A stretch of 64,000 nucleotides of DNA, from NCBI RefSeq assembly GCF_954871325.1, contig NC_088776.1, positions 62,210,954-62,274,953 of the forward strand, read 5' to 3'. Position numbers and translations under genes: made by a program. This DNA is from Gordionus sp. m RMFG-2023. Its lineage: Eukaryota > Nematomorpha > Gordioida > Chordodea > Parachordodidae. Position 1 is the first letter of the stretch. Each line of letters begins with the position of its first letter. The notes under the pieces are model-generated. The model worked only from the letters and a program-made list of their open reading frames with translations. It had not been told where the DNA came from and ran no database searches. Below are positions 51,850 through 61,740 of the stretch, piece after piece.

Positions 51850-52232
51850 ATTTAGCCAAAGAGCCCAGTCCACTCGTTGTTTTGAAATTTATTAAACGCA
51901 CCCACCCGTTCACTCCGTCCGCTTAATGTCAAAAAATTATTTTAATGGCTGGTTTGGCTCTTTATTTACTTATTTTAAATGTATTTTTATTTAAAAATAT
52001 ATAATACGCAATATTGTGAAATAAAACTATCATTTTTAATAAATTGAAGCGTTACTGCTCATTTCACCTGAAAATTAAGAAGCCCATGCCCGTCCATTAC
52101 CTTAAAAGATTTTACAACCCGACCGCCACCCACCTGATGTTGAAATTATTTTAAAAAATCCCTCCATGACTATTCAAAGTATGAGCGAACGTGGGCGGGA
52201 GAAAATCCCGCCCAATGCCCACCTCTATTTAG
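51850..52232. mobile_element. GC-rich hAT-like MITE
   Basis: The right end, complemented, reads TAGAGGTGGGCATTGGGCGG, a typical hAT-type MITE start. Inside it is a perfect 8-bp hairpin, GGGCGGGA-GAAAA-TCCCGCCC (52193-52213). Similar GC-rich blocks (GCCCATGCCCGTCC, CCCGACCGCCACCCACC, GCACCCACCCGTTCAC) recur through the element. The left end is not clear. No protein. Confidence 0.6.
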
Positions 52233-52779
52233 TACCATATAAACAAAGTAGCTAATTACCCATCATCCCCGCTATTCTTGACGGCTTATCAGCTAGTTTT
52301 ATATTATAATTGGAAGATTTTTAATCTATTATTATTATAATTGAAATTTATTTTATAAATTTTTTTTACTTAAAAATCAAAAACACATTATTTCTTAAAA
52401 GTGCAAACATTTTACATTTTTGTATATTATGAGAGTTGAAGAAGTAGTAATATAAATATTTACAAATAAAAAGATGTTTAATTTTTAGATAAGAGCTCGT
52501 CGTTTTTAAATAAATATTGATAATCTTTGTTTTAGCAATTTAATTACTTTAAAAAGATTTATTGTGATTTAATGATATATAAATTTAGTTAGCAAGAATA
52601 ATCAAATCCAGGTTTACATATAGTTTAAAAAAAACATAATGTTCAACTATTATATTTTTAAGTTTCTTTCTTTATGTAATCAGATAAATATCTATGTACA
52701 AAACTTACATTTAAATATAAGGTTTTAATACAAATTAATTCGGCCACTGTCTTGAAAATGTGTGGAAATAAGAATATAT

Positions 52780-53700
52780 TTATAGCTAAAATGTGATATT
52801 TTTAACTTTAAAAATATACTTACGGTATTTAGCAAAAAATTTGATGTTTTTGAACTAAATTAATTTTTATAAAGAATTATATATCAATCGGATAGAGTAA
52901 ATTTTTTAAAAATATATAACTTACAGTGACTGGTGAAACTATTAACAGGTCGAGTTGGTTTAAAAATTCTTATCAAGTCGAAGCAGGCTGGGCTGGATTT
53001 TGCAGACCTCTAATATATATGATAAATATTAATGTTATAAAAAATAATGAAATCTTACTTTTTATTATATAATAACAGATTATTTACCTTTTTTTTAAAA
53101 AAAATAGATATTATGAACGATTTAAATTTCTCATCTAAATAAATTAATTTTTTAATTTAAAAAAATTTATATTTTGAGGAATGTATCATTCAAGCCTGAT
53201 AATGGAAAGATATGTGTAATAGCTATACCTCTCTTGATTTTATGGGCATGCCATGGAACATTGGGGTGAAAAGCTCAAATTTTTTAAAATTCAAATTGTA
53301 AACCTATTATTAAGAATAATAATGATATGAGTAACTATAACTATAACAATAAATAATTTAATTATATGAATGCAAGCAGAATTGAATTCTAAATGTAGAA
53401 GAAATTGTTTATTGCATTTTCATATGTTTATTTGAATACGCCAACTGTTTAGTCCATGATACATCATTTTCCACTCCATTTCTTCATAGCTTGGCCATAT
53501 AATCAAATGGAGATTTATAGCTATGCCATATATCTTTCCATTATTTAGGCTTGAATGTATATTTCTTATAATAAATATTTTTTTTAATTAAAAAAAATAA
53601 TTTCTTTAGATGAAAAATATAAATGGTTAAATTACTATATATTTTAAAAAAAAAAGGTATACAATTTGTTATTATATAATAAAAAATATGAGTTCAATAT
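52780..53700. mobile_element. Long inverted-repeat element, copy 2, rearranged
   Basis: 52790-52890 matches 1690-1800. 52955-53090 matches the spacer of copy 1, including TTTTGCAGACCTCTA at 52998-53012. 53100-53265 matches the right arm (CATTCAAGCCTGATAATGGA, GATTTTATGGGCATGCCATG). 53295-53690 then matches the inverted right arm and its flank (GCAAGCAGAATTGAATTC, TTCCATTATTTAGGCTTGAA). So the arms follow in another order from copy 1. Confidence 0.7.
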
Positions 53701-53749
53701 TTTTTATAATATTAATATTTATCATATTTATTAGAGTTTTGCTTTGGCC

Positions 53750-54260
53750 TGGTCAAACTATTCTAGAAAGGCTCATAGCTTATAAATATGATTAAATTTT
53801 ATATAGCATGGCTTTACATATTAAATTTTTAAAAGGGTATAAATATAAGGATACTATATAAGACTTTTTGAAAACATTTTGATCCTAAGGTTGGTTCAAA
53901 ACCACTGCTATACAATTATAATGAAAGCTTCTGCTAACATTAGAATTTTGGAATTCATTAAAACAGTGATAATTATATAGAAGTAAAGATAAGATAGAGA
54001 AAGAAATATAGAATGAATGAACCAACTAAGTATATTTGTCGAAAATACAAGTAAAATCAAATTAGATTTTCATGCTAATTCAACACTTACGATATTTACT
54101 TCTAAGTGACATTAAAAATTCTCACCTAATAGCGTACACCTATTTGAAATTCCGTAATTTTAAACTTTATAGAAATATATTATAACAAAATTTTGCTAAA
54201 ATATTTTGTAAGGATATGTTAACGTTTCTAAGGTATAAATTATTTCATAGTCTATAAATT
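53750..54260 (+). repeat. Dispersed repeat family C, copy 3
   Basis: Similar to 6940-7610 and to the complement of 50170-50440. Shared words include TATTAAATTTTTAAAAGGG, TTCAAAACCACTGCTATACA, ATTATAATGAAAGCTTCTGC, AACACTTACGATATTTACTT and GCGTACACC. Confidence 0.75.
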
Positions 54261-56550
54261 CAGTGTTGCCATTTAATACAATTGTTGTTTTTTAAAACAG
54301 CTGTATAACAGAGTAAGACTGTTCCACTGGCCGAATCCTTTATACACCATTGTCTTCATTTTATATTATTTTCTTCTATAATAGTAAAATATAAATTGAA
54401 AATTTTGACACCTCATCTTTTTATAACTGCTATGATCAAAAAAATTTCAAAATATTCTGGATCAAATTTACAATTGTTTCTAAAGAAGAAATAATTTATA
54501 CTCCAGTTTATAATTGTTATAACTTTTAGTTTTAAATTATTTTATCGATTTCATCAATATAAACTTTGTCACCATGAGATGTAAGCTCCAGTTTCCTGAG
54601 ATTATAACTGTAGTGCATGTCACCAAGATTATCTATTCTACTATCTTACTTTCTTTGATTCTCATCACTAGATGGCCTAAAGTAAATTTGATACTCTAAT
54701 AGTGGTTAAATTAATATATTATGCATAAATAATCTAATCTGATATTGACAGAAATTTTAAAATACAATTTATTTGATATATATTTGTCCGAAAATATAAA
54801 AATATTAAAAAACATATAAATAGTTTATATTTTCATCATTTTTCTAGAAAATTCCACTTCAATTTAAGCAACAAAACATTTTCTGAAAAACACAGCAGTA
54901 AACCTTTTTTGTTCTATTTCTAAACCAAATCATGAAATTTTATTGAAAATGGAAATATAAATAAAATGTAAAACAGCTTAATAAATATGTCTAAGAAAAT
55001 TAGTCTCAATAAGGAGAAAAAAATTAAACAAAAATATAAAATATTCCAAAACATGATGTTTTGATATTAGAACACCGGACAAAAATGGGTTAAGTGTATT
55101 ATCTATAATTTAGCGGTTAAAAACATTTTTATAAATCGTTATTAAATTAATGTATAATTTTTCTATCGATAATTTGTTAGTGCTGAAAACACTTTCCCAA
55201 TACTGAATTCATATCAACACCACCACATATATCTAAATGATAATATTTAGAGAATGTCTATGAACGATATCGTGTAATAATTGATCAATAAACAAATTTT
55301 TTATATCAATTAAAATAACTAATAACAATAATCACCAAATTTTAATTTTCCAATTTTATTCATTAGATGTTTTCTATACGTTTTATACAAAGAAAAAATG
55401 ATAATCATACATCTTTTTCTTCACTCTGATAAAATATGACATTTCTAATTTTTTAATATAAAATATCTGTATATATTTCTATGATTACAACATCAATAAA
55501 GTTAGCTATTTTCAGTAACGCCTTCTGGATGGAAGGTTAGGAATATTGTTTTTGGCCAGAACTGAACAAAACGAAAAAAAAAATACCCTTTTTGGTTCGA
55601 GATCCCTGGAAATAGTGATTCCATTAAAACGTATGCCCATTCCCATACAATTTTAATAAGCTAAAAATTTCATATCCACCAACAAAAATTTATGAGGCAA
55701 CTGCTCAAAATGGTCTCTCCCCCATAGGAAAAACCTGAACACGCTTATGATTAGAGATTTATATCAAATTTATTTTTTCAAATTAGTGGAGTGTGGTCCA
55801 AAATATAGTTCAATTTTCTTCCAAAAGCTTAAAAAGGATTCTGCATAGCCTTTTAACCTCAAATTCGAGAAATAAATGCTCTTATTTATAGTTTTTAAAT
55901 TCGTCAGATCTGGTTGGATACTTTTGAATGAATGATATATAATTTTTATTTTAAAATAAATATACACAAATCAAAAAAAAAAATGTGCATATATAGATAA
56001 CACCAAAAAAAAAGTTAGGAGGTATAAATTTTGATAATCTTTCTAAAAGTGCATTGATTGTAAATATTTAAAACTAAACGACATAATATATATATATTAT
56101 AAATTTATATTTAGAATTCTTACGACGATACATGTCATGGTGGTATAAATATTAATTTCAATAATTTCTTGATTAGATATCGATAAAATATATAATAATA
56201 TAGTGATCAAATTACGTGTTATGTGCAAAAAAGTATATTTAACTATAAAGCATCTAATTATCCAAATAAAGTAAGAGTGAATTATCTTTTATAGACTAAA
56301 ATCAAAGTGATAAATATAAGTAAGTTTAAAATAATTGACTATTAAATTCTATTATAAATAATATTAATAATTGCAGTTATTAAATCTATACTCTGACTAG
56401 TAAATATATATAATTTCGTGAAAATGATAGACAAAGGGTGTAGAAAGAAATAATAAAAAAACTATCAAACAAATGAAATATTTTTTTAAAATAAATGTTT
56501 TTTAAAATCTTTAGTAATATTTTTAAGAAGTTCAAGATGTACGTTCATAT
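54261..56550. other. AT-rich stretch downstream of the Fax-like gene
   Basis: No gene recognised. A GC-richer patch at 55510-55740 (TTCGAGATCCCTGG, GTCTCTCCCCCATAGG) has no readable frame. The 65-codon minus-strand frame at 55770-55967 lacks any family motif. Confidence 0.4.
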
Positions 56551-56551
56551 C

Positions 56552-56557
56552 TTTATT
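56552..56557 (-). terminator. AATAAA polyadenylation signal overlapping the stop codon region
   Basis: On the minus strand the last codon and stop read AGA TAA, directly followed by ATAAAG, so AATAAA begins with the final A of the stop codon. If used, the 3' untranslated region would be very short. Other A-rich sequences lie further down. Confidence 0.35.
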
Positions 56558-56663
56558 TATCTCGATGAAGTTACGTGCTTGCCAGTTCTGATCCTGTCAT
56601 TCCAATCTGGCCAAAATTTATCCTTGATCCTGTTGCAATATGCTCCAAGATTAGACCAATCAG
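56557..56663 (-). CDS. fax-like: Fax-like gene exon 10 (C-terminus)
   Basis: After CATTTTTAAAG it reads DWSNLGAYCNRIKDKFWPDW, then NDRIRTGKHVTSSR and TAA at 56557. YCxRIKxxFWPDW closes the GST-C-like domain in this family. Confidence 0.85.
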
Positions 56664-59600
56664 CTTTAAAAATGGTAGGGATGAAGGATTAAAATTAAAT
56701 AACCGGATTCATATATATATATTATATTAGTTAGTATAATATCATTTTCGTTCTTTATAAAATAACTAATAAAAAATGTAATAATTTGCCAAAAATATAA
56801 ACTGTTAAATTTAGTCCTAAGAATGTTATCTTCAGGGAATGTCCATAAGTATTCGGCCAACATCCCAAATATGGTGCAATCAACTTCAGTAGGCTTTTCT
56901 CCCATCATGTATTGCTTGTTACCTATATCGATGAAGAAAAATAATGAATATAAGATTGAAATGTAATTAAGGAATAATAATAAAACATTTATTCATAAGC
57001 AATTTTATTGACCTAAATAGTCGGAAAGGGATTGAATATCTTTAACCCCCTTGCTGTAAACGTATCTACTTCCTTTATTAAGTAAACCGGCTTCTTTAGC
57101 TCTGCTCTTGTATTTAGGCTTGATGAATAAGATTACTCTAAGAGGTATCCTTTTATTAAAATGTAAATTTTAAAAATAAATAATTTCATGATCTGACCAT
57201 CGATGCCTATATAATGAGTTTGTAAAAAAAAAATTCAACTGTAAACGGGGTCAATTCTCAATGGATTATTTGATAAATTATTGCTTTTAAAAAACATGAT
57301 ATTATTTAATCTAAAAAAGATTTATGTTATCATTTTATAATATTGAAATTTTAAATTATAACGTGAAACATTTTAATTTTCTGTACATGAAAAAAAAATT
57401 TGCGGGTTGTAAAAGAATGATATTATAAAAAAAACTTGTATACCTTTTGGGGGTATTATATGACAAGGGAGGAGGAATCAATTTCCCCCATTAAAGATTA
57501 GGTGGATAATATAAGAATCAAAGGTCAAGATACATATAAATTTTCTATAAAAAGAAATTTTTATTTTTACCAAATGTGACGCATCCAGGCGGGCACATAC
57601 ATTTGATCCATCAACTGATTGAGAGAACTGTAAACCATTCTGTACATAATCATTGGCCTTTTAAAAAAAATATAATCGTCTTTTTATTCGAGTCCTAGCT
57701 TTTTACTCTACACTAAAAAATTATTAAGTATCCATATTATAGTAGAACCAGGTCACAGTCTTAGTATTTAAAATATAGCTACCTAAAATATTTGAATAAA
57801 AATACTAGATACAAAGGCAAAAAAAAGTAACTGTCTTTAGTATCTTCACTAAAAGTATTTTGCGCTACTACCCAACCCCGTCTATCCTCTTTATATTTCT
57901 TCCCCCATTTTTTCTTACCATTTCAATTCCTCCTCGGTGAATACCCTGAGAGCGTTAGAGACGGTCTTTTCTTTGGGACTTAGATCGCGGTCTAAATCCT
58001 CTGCCCCGCACTTTTTCTTCAAATACTCAATGGATCCCTGGGAGTCAGGGATGTCAACTCCGTTGTAAGTTATCCAGGGATTTTTGCCTTCAGTGGAGGG
58101 GATTCCGCTGAAATCGATCTAATAAAAAATATGTAACAATTTAAAACTTGAGATAAAAAACATAAAAAATAGAGACTAAAGTGTAAATTAAAAAACTTTG
58201 GCTAATTCCATAATAACTTAGCCAAGCCTTTATCCTAAAAATAATCATCTCAATTAATTTTGTTAGAAATTAGCTTAGAAGTGTCATTTTTTAGGTGAAA
58301 GGCTTGGCTAGGTCATATATTGTTTGAAAACAAATATGATTGCCTTGTAAGGAATCTTAGCCATTCTTAAATACGTTTCGAGCTTGAGAACGTAGGGTGA
58401 GAGAGACGGGATGTTTCTGCCGGCGGGCAACCCATAAATTTGAACAGTGTCCGGTGGAATTACTATTGACTTTTTGAGAATGATGCTCAATAAACAACTA
58501 CCATATAATAAACAAAATGTGTAATGTAAAGGCATGAAATATATAAATTTGTATTTAAAATCGATAAATCAGAATTACACGTGTAAAATAAATATTTATT
58601 TGAATAGCGAAAATTTTCAAAATTTACTCATCTTTCTTTCTCCCTTCTCCAAAAAAATACCAAACATTATAAAAATTTGGCAAAACTATATTTACTTTCC
58701 GTATTTAAGAAGAGCAAACAGGCCTCCCAACCCCGCGATCAGGGCCAAAAGGTACGGGAAAAATATGGGTTTGTGCTTAGGCGGGGCTAAGGCGAGTCTA
58801 TCAGCCAGGCCAGAGCTAATCCTGTGCATACCAGAATATACCGGGTCTGAAACTTTGTCAAGGGTTTGATAGATTTTAGATTTTTTGTTGTACCTAGAGT
58901 AATAAGGAAAATGAAGTAATGATTTTTTAAAAAAAATAATAGTCAAAATTATATGTAAAATACCCATGCCACTTGCGGTATAATAACCCCAACTCGCGAA
59001 CTAGCTTGCTATGCTTGGGCAAGTTCTTAACGTTAGAGGTAAGATGTTCCATGTTGTGCGAGGCAGTGTCCAAATAGTGGGAGTCTCCCCAATATTTTTT
59101 CAGGGCATCCAGGTCTATGTCGTTAAGGGTATAGGCGTAATGGTGTAACGTTCTGTGGTGGCTATCATGTATAATAACAAACATTGTAAATTTATATGTT
59201 CAATGAATTAAATTATTAAGTTAAAATGATAGATTTCGATTCGTAACGATAAAACAAGGTAAAATTAATTACTTCCAATACACCAAGCTGCATATGAGCG
59301 GTATTAAAATGATCGCTAACGCCAATCCAGCCAATGCCATGGAAAAAGCCATCGGTTGATCTGGCGGGAGATTGAGGAATGGCACACTTTTCCTTATGGT
59401 TCTGTAACCGTAATCACTATAATGATCCATAACATTAAAAATTCGGTTATTGCCTTCTTTCAATTTGCGCTGGACCAAGGAAACGGTTTCGTTTTGCTTA
59501 AGATGGTCGATAGCTTCGTTCTAAATATAAAATTATATTATTTTTATTCCATCTTTCTTTTCTAATTCTTATTTTTTTTTTAAATTTTCTTTCTATTTTA

Positions 59601-60560
59601 TTTTTCAAATTAATAAAAAAAAAATTTTTTTTGATTATGTATGACACAATTGGAGGGATGGATGTGTACACTCAAAATAAACATTTTTAAAATATAAAAT
59701 ATATATATGTTAACGGTGATGTGTTTTTTTTTTCAACTTTCAATCATTTTTTTAAGCGCTTTTTTTAAAAAAATTTAAGAATTTGAATTTACCGGAAATG
59801 TATTAATATTTGGAATACCTATCATATGAATATTAGACAATTCTTTTTGAACTCAATACTATATAATTTATATTAGTTTTTTCCATATATCTAGATTGAC
59901 GATTCATTCATTAAAATGCATTTTTTGTTAAAAAGCAAATCAGCTGGACCCACCATTTTGGTAAACACATATAATAATTATTCTCATGTTAAAAAAACTA
60001 CTATTTAAATTGATAAATTGTATTCCTTATTATCTCGATAAATCCGGTAATTCTTTAATAAAGTTTGCATCAGATAATAAGGAATAAATTAGGCTCTCGT
60101 TTATAATTTAAAATGATTAATGTAACCAAGATGGCGTCTCCAGCTGATTTGATTTATACTTTTAATGGATGAATCGTCAGTCTAGGTTATATATATGTCA
60201 TTGATATAGGTTCTAAACTTGCTATATTTTCGGAAAAATTATATTTTGTAAATGCGCTTCAAAAAATGATTTAAAGTTACAGTGCCGGAACATATATATA
60301 TATTCATAAATAATGATCATAAAGGATATAAATTTTTTTTTTAAATTAAGTACCGCTTGCTTCTTAGCGTCCCCGTAATAATCTTCCGCTACTTTCTGGG
60401 CCTTGAGGACTTGAGAGGTTACGTTCTTGGAGACGTTATAGGCCTTACTTTTGTCCCTATCGCCAACATGGCCGCCATCTTGATCATCTCTGGAGGTTTG
60501 ATAATAGTCGTGGGTATTGCTCCTCTTGTGAGCGTCAGAATCGTAATCACGTGATGACAT
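56557..60560 (-). CDS. fax-like: Failed-axon-connections (Fax)-like protein with two-membrane-segment N-terminal extension
   Basis: Ten exons joined by eye: 60560-60354, 59520-59273, 59161-58964, 58893-58696, 58497-58344, 58118-57919, 57657-57571, 57149-57013, 56922-56803 and 56663-56557. The phases agree at every junction and give 551 residues. Residues 1-69 are polar and Asp/Ser/Lys-rich. 127-150 and about 261-291 are hydrophobic membrane segments. About 300-375 is a metaxin/GST-N-like domain (NIPSLSPYVLKLETYLRMA, GKNPWITYNG). About 395-537 is the GST-C-like part (YMMGEKPTEVDCTIFG, FWPDW). Fly Fax interacts genetically with Abl in axon growth. Relatives include the C. elegans CDR proteins; no enzymatic activity is established here. 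It could instead be two or three neighbouring genes; the shared phases favour one. Confidence 0.8.
56803..56922 (-). CDS. fax-like: Fax-like gene exon 9
   Basis: After CGATATAG it reads GNKQYMMGEKPTEVDCTIFG, then MLAEYLWTFPEDNILRTKFN. Y(L/M)MGxxPTxxDCxIFG is a strong family motif in the GST-C-like domain. The donor AACA|GTTTAT is weak but keeps the phase. Confidence 0.85.
57013..57149 (-). CDS. fax-like: Fax-like gene exon 8
   Basis: After TTTTAATAAAAG it reads IPLRVILFIKPKYKSRAKEA, then GLLNKGSRYVYSKGVKDIQS and LSDYL. It is the middle of the GST-C-like part, where relatives have R-x-x-x-x-x-G-h-G. The donor is TTTAG|GTCAATA, phase 1. Confidence 0.75.
57571..57657 (-). CDS. fax-like: Fax-like gene exon 7
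   Basis: 87 nt after TTTTAAAAG. In phase it reads WPMIMYRMVYSSLNQLMDQM, then YVPAWMRHI. This is a Met-rich helical part of the GST-C-like domain. The donor is CATTTG|GTAAAAA. Confidence 0.75.
57919..58118 (-). CDS. fax-like: Fax-like gene exon 6 (GST-N-like domain, core)
   Basis: After TTTATTAG it reads IDFSGIPSTEGKNPWITYNG, VDIPDSQGSIEYLKKK and then DLSPKEKTVSNALRVFTEEE. GKxPWIxYNG and the S-x-x-I-E-Y-L helix match the thioredoxin-like fold of Fax and metaxin proteins. The donor AAATG|GTAAGAA is strong. Confidence 0.88.
58220..58309. repeat. Short inverted repeat in intron 5
   Basis: AGCCAAGCCTTTATCCTAAA (58220 onward) faces the complement AGCCAAGCCTTTCACCTAAA (58309 downward), about 22 bp arms with two mismatches and a loop of about 45 bp. 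It may be a tiny MITE. It lies in the intron with the GC donor. Confidence 0.75.
58344..58497 (-). CDS. fax-like: Fax-like gene exon 5 (start of the GST-N-like domain)
   Basis: After TATATGGTAG it continues the hydrophobic run (CLLSIIL) and enters the Fax domain: PPDTVQIYGLPAGRNIPSLS, then PYVLKLETYLRMAKIPYK. SLSPxxLKLETYLRMAxIPY is the hallmark of the family. The only donor at the expected place is TACAAG|GCAATC, a GC donor, ending in phase 0. Confidence 0.85.
58696..58893 (-). CDS. fax-like: Fax-like gene exon 4 (second membrane segment)
   Basis: 198 nt after TTACTCTAG. It contains IYQTLDKVSDPVYSGMHRIS, then LAPPKHKP before a hydrophobic run (IFFPYLLALIAGLGGLFALL). The donor TACGGAAA|GTAAATA leaves phase 2. 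As in exon 2, keeping the intron gives AAG TAA and an immediate stop (58692). The exon is clearly richer in G and C than the introns. Confidence 0.75.
58964..59161 (-). CDS. fax-like: Fax-like gene exon 3
   Basis: 198 nt after ACATGATAG. It reads HHRTLHHYAYTLNDIDLDAL, KKYWGDSHYLDTASHNMEHL and so on to YRKWH, ending at CATGG|GTATTT in phase 2. His-rich and helical-looking. YWGD here echoes YYGD at the end of exon 1. Confidence 0.7.
59273..59520 (-). CDS. fax-like: Fax-like gene exon 2 (first membrane segment)
   Basis: Follows TATATTTAG. It starts NEAIDHLKQNETVSLVQRKL and has a Pro-rich NLPPDQP just before a hydrophobic stretch (AFSMALAGLALAIILIPLIC, residues 127-146). The donor TATTGGAA|GTAATTAA leaves phase 2. 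If the intron stays in, the frame reads AAG TAA and stops at 59269, giving a protein of 152 residues with a C-terminal membrane anchor. Confidence 0.75.
59891..60186. mobile_element. MITE in intron 1 of the Fax-like gene
   Basis: Terminal inverted repeats of about 60-70 bp. The left end is CTAGATTGACGATTCATTCA and the complement of the right end is CTAGACTGACGATTCATCCA. Both arms continue to AAATCAGCTGGA and a CCA(T/A)xTTGGT end. A second nested inverted repeat, ATTCCTTATTATCT facing AGATAATAAGGAAT, lies at 60021-60086. Length is about 296 bp with no protein. Confidence 0.8.
60354..60560 (-). CDS. fax-like: Fax-like gene exon 1
   Basis: 207 nt, 69 codons, phase 0 at the donor (AAGCAAGCG|GTACTT). 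It opens MSSRDYDSDAHKRSNT and is polar, rich in Asp, Ser, Lys and His, without a signal peptide. It ends in a helical stretch, VLKAQKVAEDYYGDAKKQA. The ATG was chosen because it is the first one and CCAAAAAATA gives an A-rich leader. An upstream non-coding exon cannot be excluded. Confidence 0.7.
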
Positions 60561-60686
60561 TATTTTTTGGCGAGGTTAGTGGTAAACTGGTAATTTTATT
60601 ATAAAATTTGAAATAATCATTTTATTTGATTTTAGTCAAATTTTTTTTTAAAAAAAAATTACATTATTAATTTTTTTCTTCCTAAA

Positions 60687-60730
60687 GCGTCAAAATTAAT
60701 TGGCACCAGCGTCACAATTAATTGGTACCA
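60687..60730. promoter_or_regulatory. 22-bp tandem duplication upstream of the Fax-like gene
   Basis: GCGTCAAAATTAATTGGCAC is followed directly by GCGTCACAATTAATTGGTAC. The two units differ at two bases. They lie about 127-170 bp before the ATG, where promoter elements might be expected. GCGTCA resembles part of a CRE/AP-1-type site, but that is only a resemblance. Confidence 0.45.
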
Positions 60731-61740
60731 TAATTTTTCTGACATGATAGATTAAAGTAAGAAGTATAAAAAAAACCTAAAATAATACCGTTTAGGAATT
60801 TCGTGAGATAAACATAATCATATTAGAAATTAAGTGAACCCAAACCCTTGAGATTTTACTAAACCAGAATTCAGAACCTTTTTAAAAAAAACTGATATTT
60901 CTGATATCTTAATATTTTTCTAGACTCTAAACTCTATACCTAGTTTAGGGGGTTTTTCGCTAAACCCTAACAAAACCCGAACCCACCCCCTTTCTCTAGG
61001 TTTCCCCAGCCCTGGTTTTTATTATTATTTTACTTAAATAAAATCTGAAAATTATTCGAAGCTAATATAAACACTAGTAACAAGCAGACCACAAATTTTC
61101 TAATGCACAAAATTCTCTAAATATCCAGAATTTGCGTTAAAAGATATATTGTCGGGCCTAGCATTGGGGTGCCCCACTCGCGCAAATGGTTAAAATGAGA
61201 AAATCAACATTAAAGTTTTATTATTAAATATAGGCAAACCTTATTGATCAATTTTGGACAGAGCTACTATAACTTAGGCAAAAATTAATTATTTTTATAT
61301 ACATGGGGGGGGGGGGGGAATAAATAAGTTATTATCAACTTCTAAACTCAAAAATTTTGAACCGAAGATACATAGGAAGGTTCCATCTTTGACTAGCTAT
61401 CCTCTAGCCTTATGATCTAGAATATTTTGGTATCAAACTTTAGCCCAAACCTTCAAAAAAATGACACTTTTTTGTAGGTTTTATTTTGATATATCACAAT
61501 TTTTTTTTTTACTATTTTATTTTTACAAAATTATTGTAATCCATTTAATTTATTTGCGATTTATTTATGTTTAGATTTTAAAAAAATCTCAAATTTTAAA
61601 ATTTTGATTAAAATTTTTTTGGTACTTTCTCTCGTCTAATAAAAATAACTTTAATAAAGAAAAATACGAATCGTAGAAAATTAAATGAAATTAGGCGATA
61701 AAGATAACTGACTTTTCTGGGTTTTTATATGTAGAATTAG
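60731..61740. other. Gene-free stretch upstream of the Fax-like gene
   Basis: No gene seen. It contains a G14 run at 61305-61318 and a C-rich patch near 60950-61015 (AAACCCTAACAAAACCCG). The remainder is AT-rich. Confidence 0.45.

Noticed and set aside
58534-58869. Plus-strand 111-codon frame
   Set aside because: It is antisense to exon 4 of the Fax-like gene and reads into an intron.
60950-61015. Telomere-like CCCTAA repeats
   Set aside because: Only one CCCTAAC and loosely similar words. There is no tandem array.
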